From assembly GCA_002372015.1 (NCBI GenBank), contig DFIA01000014.1, positions 1 to 11,805 on the forward strand: a stretch of 11,805 bases of DNA, written 5' to 3'. The translations under genes were made by a program, and so were the position numbers. The notes beneath the pieces were generated by a model that saw only the letters and a program-made list of their open reading frames with translations, ran no database searches and was not told where the DNA came from. Position 1 is the stretch's first letter. Each line of letters starts with the position of its first letter. This DNA is from Bacteroidales bacterium UBA3709 (GTDB lineage Bacteria; Bacteroidota; Bacteroidia; Bacteroidales; UBA932). This document shows, piece by piece, positions 6,471 to 11,805 of this stretch.

Positions 6471-7205
6471 CTAATGTTTTTGGGCTTTCTTATTGGCGGC
6501 AGTGATTTTCTTGGCTGCTACTTCTTTAGCGATTGCCGCTTTTTTAGAAGCTGTGGCTCTTTTAGTGCTAGCGGTTGTTTTTGCGGCCGGCGTATTGGTT
6601 GCTGTTGCTTTTTTTGAGGCTATCCGCTTTGGCTTTAGGCCTGTAAATAGTTTTACGAGTCTTTCTGCCTTAGCAAAAGATTCATCGAGAATATCGTTTA
6701 CCAAAACAGCGTCAAACTTAGCAGCGTATGTCATTTCTTCTGCTGCTTTTGCAACCCTTGTACGTATTGCCTCTTCAGAATCGGTTCCGCGTGCCCTAAG
6801 TCTCTGCTCCATCACTTCAAGGGATGGTGGTTGTATGAAAACGGTAAAAGCCTGCTCGCCGAATATTTTCTTTATGTTTACTCCGCCCTTTACATCAACG
6901 TCAAACATTATTACATTGCCTTTTGCCCAAATACGCTCAACCTCACTCTTTAAGGTGCCGTAGAATGAGCCTGGATATACTTCCTCATACTCCACAAATT
7001 CCTTGTTCTTAATTTTCTCCTTGAACTCTTTGGCGGATAGAAAATAGTAATCTTTGCCGTTTACTTCTTTGCCTCTGGGAGCACGAGAGGTTGCAGATAC
7101 GGAAAACTCAAGTTTGCTGAAGGTCTTGAGAAGATGCGTTACTATTGTTGTTTTCCCTGCACCGCTGGGAGCAGAAAACACCATTACTTTCTTATCCTTG
7201 TTCAT
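6471..7205 (-). CDS. gmk: Guanylate kinase with Lys/Ala-rich C-terminal tail
   Basis: Phosphorylates GMP to GDP with ATP, in the cytoplasm. The P-loop is SAPSGAGKTT (11-20). The GMP-binding part includes SVSATSRAPRGKEVNGKDYYF (36-56), FVEYEEVYPGSFYGT (70-84) and FDVDVKGG (101-108); RLRARGTDSEEAIRTR (135-150) is the lid region. I chose the ATG at 7205-7203, two residues before the usual kinase start. A longer frame from a TTG at 7247 would run through the promoter and adds no conserved sequence. The kinase fold ends near residue 190 (LVKLFTGL). The remaining 54 residues are a basic tail with 14 Lys, 2 Arg and 16 Ala and one acidic residue, resembling histone-H1-like tails. It is likely disordered and may bind nucleic acid. 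nadD follows after 7 bases. In Bacteroides relatives the order yicC-gmk-nadD is common; no yicC is present here. Confidence 0.93.
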   Translation of the reverse strand: MNKDKKVMVFSAPSGAGKTTIVTHLLKTFSKLEFSVSATSRAPRGKEVNGKDYYFLSAKEFKEKIKNKEFVEYEEVYPGSFYGTLKSEVERIWAKGNVIMFDVDVKGGVNIKKIFGEQAFTVFIQPPSLEVMEQRLRARGTDSEEAIRTRVAKAAEEMTYAAKFDAVLVNDILDESFAKAERLVKLFTGLKPKRIASKKATATNTPAAKTTASTKRATASKKAAIAKEVAAKKITAANKKAQKH

Positions 7206-7235
7206 ATCGGAATTTAATATATGTTTGTTGTAATG

Positions 7236-7243
7236 CAAATATA
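7236..7243 (-). promoter_or_regulatory. -7 element of the gmk-nadD promoter
   Basis: Read on the - strand this is TATATTTG, an exact match to TAnnTTTG. It lies 31 bases upstream of the chosen gmk ATG, giving a short leader. No good TTTG was found at the -33 spacing. The 59-bp repeat array begins 6 bases further upstream, so any activating sequence would be inside the repeats. Confidence 0.6.
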
Positions 7244-7248
7244 ACAAC

Positions 7249-7424
7249 CTTTTCGATAAGCCAGATGAGCAAAGACAAGTTCACTTGGATTTGCCATGGC
7301 GAGAAACTTTTCGATGAGCTAAATGAGCAAAGCAAAACTTGTTTTAGATTTGCCATGGCGAGAAACTTTTCGATAAGCCAAATGAGCAAAGTAAAACTTG
7401 TTTTAGATTTGTCATGGCGAGAAA
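7249..7424. repeat. Three tandem 58-59-bp repeats upstream of gmk
   Basis: Units start with CTTTTCGATAAGC or CTTTTCGATGAGC at 7249, 7307 and 7366. They share GATGAGCAAAG or AATGAGCAAAG, ACTTGTTTTAGATTTG and CATGGCGAGAAA. After a diverged stretch (7425-7468), the start of another unit (CTTTTCGATAAGCTAAGTG) occurs at 7469-7487. The period is not a multiple of three, so the open frames through it are not coding. The array directly abuts the gmk promoter. Confidence 0.88.
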
Positions 7425-7487
7425 AGTTCTATAGAAAAGTTGCAGTAAAAAGTTGCGCGAAGACGAACCTTTTCGATAAGCTAAGTG

Positions 7488-7682
7488 GGCAGCGGCAAGC
7501 CTTTTCAGTTATTAAGCAATTGTTTTTCCGCAGGATGATGTCTTTTGGGAGCTGCTATTTTTATCTTCTTGATGGCTTGTGCTGTTGCTGGCCACGCTCT
7601 GACCGTGTAAGTGTGGCCATTAGCAAAAATGCGGATAGTGATGCAAGTTCAACATAGAAGTGCAACTTTTCGGAAAAATTTT
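7488..7682. other. Intergenic stretch with no recognisable gene
   Basis: AT-rich sequence between the 59-bp repeats and the promoter-like element at 7683. It contains short open frames with no family resemblance and one short inverted pair (TGGCCAC...GTGTGGCCA, about 7588-7620). I see nothing else I can support here. Confidence 0.4.
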
Positions 7683-7690
7683 TATCTTTG
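7683..7690 (+). promoter_or_regulatory. -7 element of a rightward promoter
   Basis: TATCTTTG matches TAnnTTTG exactly and lies in a T-rich context (AAAAATTTTTATCTTTGCAG) typical of strong Bacteroidota promoters. The -33 region has no clear TTTG. It is the best promoter upstream of the lipoprotein gene at 8118 and would give a leader of about 420 nucleotides, or it could drive a separate small RNA. Confidence 0.5.
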
Positions 7691-7696
7691 CAGCGT

Positions 7697-7893
7697 GGTG
7701 TGCGGCAGGCTTTGAGATTTTAGCCTTGCTGCAATGCAGAGAAAACCAATGGAAAGTCTTGAAAACATATCCGTTTGCCTGTGTAATCCTATCAATGCCA
7801 AAGCATTGATAGAAAATACTACGGAGGTGAGGAGTACTAACTTTTTAAAAATCAGTATTTTACAAAACCGACTTCTTGCGGTTTTGGTGTTTT
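7697..7893 (+). ncRNA. Candidate structured leader or small RNA
   Basis: Three hairpins follow the -7 element. Hairpin 1 pairs 7702-7711 (GCGGCAGGCT) with 7722-7732 (AGCCTTGCTGC), with one bulged T and a 10-base loop. Hairpin 2 pairs 7789-7798 (CTATCAATGC) with 7803-7812 (GCATTGATAG), a perfect 10-bp stem with loop CAAA. Hairpin 3 pairs 7864-7870 (AAAACCG) with 7879-7885 (CGGTTTT), followed by GGTGTTTTTT, and could be a terminator or attenuator. A GGAGGTGAGG stretch (about 7821-7830) lies between hairpins 2 and 3. It matches no riboswitch or housekeeping RNA that I recognise. A 98-codon open frame starts at 7734 but shows no family features. The call rests on structure and promoter position only. 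Confidence 0.3.
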
Positions 7894-8006
7894 TTGGCAG
7901 AGTTTTCCTTTCTTTGCCTGCGGTTCTTGTCAGAGCCTTCCGCTCTTTTTCCGCATTCTTGCTTGAAGCTTTACAGGCTTCTTTTATCAGAGACAACTTT
8001 TTCACA

Positions 8007-8047
8007 GGCACCCAGCCATGCAACAGATAGGCACCCAGCCATGCAAC
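8007..8047. repeat. 18-bp direct repeat in the leader of the lipoprotein gene
   Basis: GGCACCCAGCCATGCAAC occurs at 8007-8024 and again at 8030-8047, a 23-base period. Immediately downstream (8048-8095) AACAG occurs several more times at short spacing. No function is evident. Confidence 0.8.
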
Positions 8048-8117
8048 CTGATGGGCTAACAGACAGTTAACAGGTAACAGCCAACAGATAAATCAAAAGT
8101 AAGTATTAAGGGAATAG

Positions 8118-10631
8118 ATGCACACATTAGTAAAAACACTGACACAAATGATATCAAACATTAACGTCGTGAAACACACTACATTCAAACAAAAACTGAG
8201 AGGTTTTCTTTTGGCAGTGGTTTATCCGGCCATCTTTCTTGCCTCATTGGCGTTGCTTTTATTTCTGTCTTCCGGCTGCAGCAAGGAAGACTCCGCCCCT
8301 TCTCCTAATAAGATTGTGAGCAATGTTGACGGCATTACATTCCGCATTGGTGCTGCAGGTATAGCCAGCACTGCTCCGGGCACCAAGTCAGTTGCTCCGG
8401 GCACCAGGTCAGCTGTGGCTGAATCCGGTGCTAAGCCAGGTGTCGCTGAGGCAGCTTCCGAAAGCCTTTCAGAGTATGACGAGCGTTTTGAGGTATCGTC
8501 AGAGCTGATCTTGGGCACTCCCGGCGGTGCAGGCAAGGTTAAATCTCCTTTGTCCGGTTCTCCTTCCGAGCAGTCCTCCCACCTGAAATACAGCGGTGAG
8601 CGCAACTATACTGTAACCATAGCTGGCAGCAGTTACAAGTACGAGAGCATTAACTGGGAAGAGGGCGATGAAATCAGCATAGGTATGGCCAACCTTGCCG
8701 ACAATGCCCCTTATGATTTCATAGATTTCAGAATTACCGGCGTAACCCCGAGCGACCCTGGCAGCGGCACTGTGCAGAGCCGCGCAAGCATAGAGACATC
8801 AGACTATTCTGTCAAAGGTTTGCGCTGGAGTGCAGGCGATGGGGAAGAAAACATCAGCAAAAGCCCGTCTCCTTTCAGCCGTCTTGAATGGGACAACGCC
8901 CCGTTGGGTGCGTCCTTCTTTGCTTTCTGGCCCAAGCTCTCCTCCGGTGGCCGTGTTCCAACTTACGTCAGCACCTATCCTTCCGGCAGCGGCAACCATG
9001 GCCTTACCACCAGATACACCATTCCTGAAACTCAGTACTGTACTTTGGACGGCGGCGTTTCCGGCACCAAGCTTTACCGTCCGGATATGACTTACGCCCA
9101 TATGGTAGCCAGTGACATTGTTTACGGCTCTGGCTCCGACGTGCGCCTTACATTCTATCCTGAGTTCACTGCCTTTGAGTTCATCCTCAAGAATGAAACC
9201 TCCACCCTTATGCAGCTCAAGAGCGTAACCTTAAGCAGTCTTGAGAGCTATCTGGCAGGAGATTTCATGAGCAACTGCCATATAGAAAACACCCCTTCGG
9301 ACAAGGGTTTTTACCGTGAGATACATGCCGGCAGCAGCAATTCCAGGTCTGTTACCCTTAAATTCAAGGAGGGGACAGCCGTTAAAGATTATGTAGATTT
9401 GGGTAGCGATGGTTTGCAGTTTACCATTTTGGCAGGTGCGGCGGGAGACAGTTTTAAAGGGAAGACCTCCGGGGGAATAACCAGTTTGGGCACTTCATGC
9501 CTTACGGCGTGTAGCGTTCTTCTTGAAATGCGTGTGAGCACAGACGGTGGAGTCACCTGGAGCGATGCCTACCGCCAGCTTGACCTCAGGTGCAACCAAA
9601 GCGGAGAGGACAACGGTTCCGACTGGGTGAAGATTCCAACCCGCAGCAAGGTAGTCATTACAAACGTAAGTGTTCCGGAGTCAGTGAGCAAGGGTTTGTT
9701 GCAGAAGGAGTTCAGCGTAAGCCCTAGCAAGTCTGTTTATTTCTCACCAGGCAACCTCCAGGCTATGCCAAATGGTTTAGGGACAGCTTCTTCTTGGCGT
9801 TTTGCTCCAAGGCAATATGATTACTGCTCTGATTTTGACTATTCCTCCACTTCAGGCGACAACGGTTTCAGCAGTTCAAACACCCACTGGATGGATCTGT
9901 TTGCGTGGAGCGGTGAAGAAAACGTTGACGCAACCAAGTGGGGTATAGGGAACAGCGGCGCGAGCGATACTGGGTTCTCCAGCGGTTATGCGACAAGCGA
10001 TTATAAAGGAAAATTTGTAGATTGGGGCACTAACCTTGACCTTATATCCCAACTTGGTTCAGGCTGGTACACGCTTAGTATGTCTGAATGGCGTTACATA
10101 CTTGGCAATCAAGACATATTTGGCAGCAGTGCATATACAGGCGGTATAGAAAATATGCCTTGCCGTAAAGATGCAAATATCAAGCGTGGACTTGCCACCG
10201 TAGGCAAAGTTAAGGGTCTTGTAATTCTTCCGGATGAATGGACTCTTCCACGCAACTGCAAATTTGAACCAACTCTGTCTTCCTTTGATGTAAATACATA
10301 TAGTATTTTTAATGCGTCAGGACACAGCGGCAGCTGGAGTGCTATGGAGCAGGCCGGTGCCGTGTTCCTTCCGGCAGCGGGCTTCCGCCGTCCTGCACGG
10401 ATTCCACCAGCGGTTCGGAACTCGCAGCAGTGGATTACGCAGATGTGCAGCGACTATAAGTTAGCTTCCTCTGGTAATCGTGAGCCGCTTTTCAATGTAT
10501 TGAATGTTATGGTTAACAGGATTGATTATAATGATTTTGGTCTGGGGAACGGCGTGGGTTCTATTAATAATGCTGTTTATAGCGCCGCCCGTAGTGTAAG
10601 GTTGGTAAAGACAGCGTTTGTCTTTCCCTGA
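8118..10631 (+). CDS. Surface lipoprotein: fimbrillin-like region plus FISUMP-type C-terminal domain
   Basis: 837-residue predicted lipoprotein, probably surface exposed and possibly adhesive. A long N-terminal region (1-28) precedes a hydrophobic segment at 30-50 and a lipidation site near SSGC with Cys54. The start could also be Met11 at 8148. A low-complexity Ser/Ala/Gly/Pro linker (80-150, with APGT repeated) leads to a fimbrillin (Mfa-like) region at about 160-515. Its marks are SINWEEGDEISIGM (177-190), APLGASFFAFWP (261-272), MTYAHMVASD (324-333) and DVRLTFYPEFTAFEFIL (341-357). From about 528 a different domain begins: EFSVSPSKSVYFSPGNLQ (531-548), WRFAPRQYDY, DLFAWSG, ILPDEWTLP (703-711), GAVFLPAAGF (747-756) and a terminal SVRLV (826-830). 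This is the FISUMP / major-paralogous-type domain found on many Bacteroidota surface proteins. The gene is visibly richer in G+C than its neighbours. Ligand and partners are unknown. Confidence 0.88.
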   Translation: MHTLVKTLTQMISNINVVKHTTFKQKLRGFLLAVVYPAIFLASLALLLFLSSGCSKEDSAPSPNKIVSNVDGITFRIGAAGIASTAPGTKSVAPGTRSAVAESGAKPGVAEAASESLSEYDERFEVSSELILGTPGGAGKVKSPLSGSPSEQSSHLKYSGERNYTVTIAGSSYKYESINWEEGDEISIGMANLADNAPYDFIDFRITGVTPSDPGSGTVQSRASIETSDYSVKGLRWSAGDGEENISKSPSPFSRLEWDNAPLGASFFAFWPKLSSGGRVPTYVSTYPSGSGNHGLTTRYTIPETQYCTLDGGVSGTKLYRPDMTYAHMVASDIVYGSGSDVRLTFYPEFTAFEFILKNETSTLMQLKSVTLSSLESYLAGDFMSNCHIENTPSDKGFYREIHAGSSNSRSVTLKFKEGTAVKDYVDLGSDGLQFTILAGAAGDSFKGKTSGGITSLGTSCLTACSVLLEMRVSTDGGVTWSDAYRQLDLRCNQSGEDNGSDWVKIPTRSKVVITNVSVPESVSKGLLQKEFSVSPSKSVYFSPGNLQAMPNGLGTASSWRFAPRQYDYCSDFDYSSTSGDNGFSSSNTHWMDLFAWSGEENVDATKWGIGNSGASDTGFSSGYATSDYKGKFVDWGTNLDLISQLGSGWYTLSMSEWRYILGNQDIFGSSAYTGGIENMPCRKDANIKRGLATVGKVKGLVILPDEWTLPRNCKFEPTLSSFDVNTYSIFNASGHSGSWSAMEQAGAVFLPAAGFRRPARIPPAVRNSQQWITQMCSDYKLASSGNREPLFNVLNVMVNRIDYNDFGLGNGVGSINNAVYSAARSVRLVKTAFVFP

Positions 10632-10937
10632 AAAAAGTTGACTCACAAAAATCAAGTAGTCGAGATTTATCAAAAAACCGGTTATTCGGCTTATCGCATT
10701 GCAAAGATGGGGCTTGTTCCAGTGGAACGCAAGTCTATTGCAAGTTGCCAGCATAAAGAGCCTGCCCCATTCTCTGACCCTGCTGAGGCTGAGTCCGGGC
10801 GGAGCTTTCTCATCATCTTGCTCCTAATCTGGCAAGCAAATACGCGAGACTTTCAGAAAATTGGCTGAATGAACCTGCAGTTTTCTGCCATGCCGTATGC
10901 GTTTTCTCTGCGATGCTCATAGCGCTTTCGTAATTTG
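10632..10937. other. Intergenic region, no gene recognised
   Basis: Follows the lipoprotein stop codon. A TTG-started frame (10638-10868) has no family resemblance. A short imperfect hairpin lies at 10713-10733 (GTTCC-AGT-GGAAC core) without a T-run. No template repeat, reverse transcriptase, tRNA or CRISPR signal was seen. Confidence 0.4.
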
Positions 10938-10965
10938 CGGCAAGCTTGCCGGGTAGGGTTTTTTG
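10938..10965 (+). terminator. Weak candidate terminator
   Basis: The palindrome CGGCAAGCTTGCCG (10938-10951) can fold as a 5-bp stem with loop AGCT. It is followed, after GGTAGGG, by TTTTTTG (10959-10965). The stem is short and the T-run is offset, so this is tentative. The same T-run supplies the -33 box of the next promoter. Confidence 0.3.
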
Positions 10966-10992
10966 TTTATTCCAAATAAGGTTGTATATTTA
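10962..10992 (+). promoter_or_regulatory. Promoter candidate for the aldolase gene
   Basis: TTTG at 10962-10965 (-33), a 19-base spacer, and TATATTTA at 10985-10992 (-7, one mismatch to TAnnTTTG). The spacing fits the Bacteroidota sigma factor. The expected leader is about 70 bases to the ATG at 11070. Confidence 0.5.
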
Positions 10993-11069
10993 CAAAGCGG
11001 AACAAATGCATTTTAATGAATTGGTTTGTTCTGCATAGGATTGTTATTCTGTTAAAAGTGCATTATATT

Positions 11070-11805
11070 ATGGTATCTTACAAAGAATTGGGCCTTGTTA
11101 ACTCTCGGGAGATGTTTGCAAAGGCCGTTAGAGGTGGGTATGCAATTCCCGCTTTCAACTTTAATAATATGGAACAGTTGCAGGCTATCATAAAGGCCGC
11201 AGCAGAAAAGAAATCGCCTGTCATCCTTCAGGTTTCCAAAGGGGCGCGTAATTATGCCAACCAAACCTTGCTGAGATATATGGCTCAGGGTGCGGTGGAA
11301 TATGCTAAGGAGTTAGGCTGGAAGAATCCCCAGATAGTCCTCCATTTGGACCATGGCGATACTTTTGAGGTATGTAAGAGTTGTGTGGATATGGGCTTTT
11401 CTTCAGTGATGATAGATGGCTCTGCACTGCCGTATGACGAAAATGTTGCTCTTACTAAAAAAGTTGTAGAGTATGCTCATCAGTTTGATGTTACGGTAGA
11501 GGCTGAACTTGGTGTGCTTGCCGGAGTAGAGGATGAAGTTTCTGCAGAAGAATCTCATTACACTCGTCCTGAGGAAGTTATAGACTTTACTTCTAAAACA
11601 GGTTGCGATTCTTTGGCTATCTCTATTGGCACTTCTCACGGTGCCTATAAGTTTAAGCCGGAACAGTGCACAAGAGACCCTAAAACCGGAATTCTCATAC
11701 CTCCTCCACTGGCATTTGATGTTCTGGAAGAAATAGAGAAGAAGCTTCCAGGTTTCCCTATAGTGCTACATGGTTCATCTTCTGTTCCTCAGGAATATGT
11801 TGACA
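11070..11805 (+). CDS. fba: Class II fructose-bisphosphate aldolase, 3' end outside window
   Basis: Zinc-dependent aldolase that interconverts fructose 1,6-bisphosphate with dihydroxyacetone phosphate and glyceraldehyde 3-phosphate in glycolysis and gluconeogenesis. The first 245 residues are present. LHLDHGDTFE (91-100) gives the catalytic Asp94 and zinc ligand His95. TVEAELG (142-148) is the conserved glutamate strand, ISIGTSHGAYKF (184-195) carries zinc ligand His190 and the phosphate-binding glycine loop, and VLHGSSSVP (232-240) carries the third zinc ligand His234. The N-terminal VSYKELGLVNSREMFAKAVRGGYAIPAFNFNN-type segment starts at the family's usual position, supporting the ATG at 11070. 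The frame is open to the window end; members of this group usually run on for roughly 60-100 more residues. It has its own promoter candidate. Confidence 0.95.
   Translation, partial: MVSYKELGLVNSREMFAKAVRGGYAIPAFNFNNMEQLQAIIKAAAEKKSPVILQVSKGARNYANQTLLRYMAQGAVEYAKELGWKNPQIVLHLDHGDTFEVCKSCVDMGFSSVMIDGSALPYDENVALTKKVVEYAHQFDVTVEAELGVLAGVEDEVSAEESHYTRPEEVIDFTSKTGCDSLAISIGTSHGAYKFKPEQCTRDPKTGILIPPPLAFDVLEEIEKKLPGFPIVLHGSSSVPQEYVD

Noticed and set aside
7145..7657. 170-codon + strand frame overlapping the gmk start and the 59-bp repeats
   Set aside because: Runs antisense through gmk, and the repeat unit is not a multiple of three, so the apparent protein repeats are in shifting frames.
7682..8023. 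113-codon - strand frame rich in Lys in the same region
   Set aside because: No family features and no promoter on that strand; the strong -7 element is on the other strand.
7734..8030. 98-codon + strand frame in the leader of the lipoprotein gene
   Set aside because: No recognisable family, and it contains two of the leader hairpins; kept only as a remote alternative to a non-coding leader.
10638..10868. 76-codon + strand frame after the lipoprotein gene
   Set aside because: TTG start, no family resemblance, composition drifts along the frame.
10380..11069. Complete diversity-generating retroelement
   Set aside because: No template repeat similar to the lipoprotein 3' end and no reverse transcriptase in the window.

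Overview
The window looks like chromosomal DNA of a Bacteroidales bacterium (phylum Bacteroidota). The evidence is a lipoprotein joining a fimbrillin-like part to a FISUMP-like C-terminal domain, a gmk-nadD gene pair, Bacteroidota-type promoters (-7 consensus TAnnTTTG), and almost no use of Shine-Dalgarno sites. I cannot name the genus from the sequence alone.

Layout. (1) 1-722: a HigB/HigA-type toxin-antitoxin pair on the + strand, with the toxin cut by the window edge, ending in a strong hairpin that probably terminates transcription from both sides. (2) 763-3011: two divergently transcribed envelope genes of unknown function, a small lipoprotein on the - strand and a 426-residue exported protein on the + strand. 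They share a 120-bp intergenic region with a palindrome; the + gene ends in a 16-bp terminator hairpin. (3) 3014-5127: an RluA-family pseudouridine synthase and a short-chain dehydrogenase (SDR). The SDR is interrupted by an in-frame array of twelve 21-bp (heptapeptide) repeats placed just before its catalytic Ser strand. (4) 5128-5815: a gene-free convergent region made of a 19-bp triplet repeat and a large 121-bp tandem array. The array's last copy runs into the stop codon of nadD. (5) 5813-7205: a leftward gmk-nadD operon. NadD lacks the usual C-terminal tail, and guanylate kinase carries an extra 54-residue Lys/Ala-rich tail. (6) 7206-8117: gene-free, with three 59-bp tandem repeats directly upstream of the gmk promoter, then a strong -7 element and three hairpins that could be a structured leader or small RNA for the next gene. 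(7) 8118-10631: an 837-residue lipoprotein, probably a surface adhesin or pilus-tip-like protein. (8) 10632-11069: a gene-free stretch ending in a good promoter for (9), a class II fructose-bisphosphate aldolase cut by the right edge.

Housekeeping functions (GMP phosphorylation, NAD synthesis, RNA modification, glycolysis) alternate with accessory or surface functions. The most unusual property is the density of unrelated tandem arrays (unit lengths 19, 21, 59 and 121 bp). One lies inside an enzyme, one abuts and seems to have shortened an essential enzyme, and one sits against a promoter. No CRISPR array, tRNA, rRNA, transposase or phage gene was seen.
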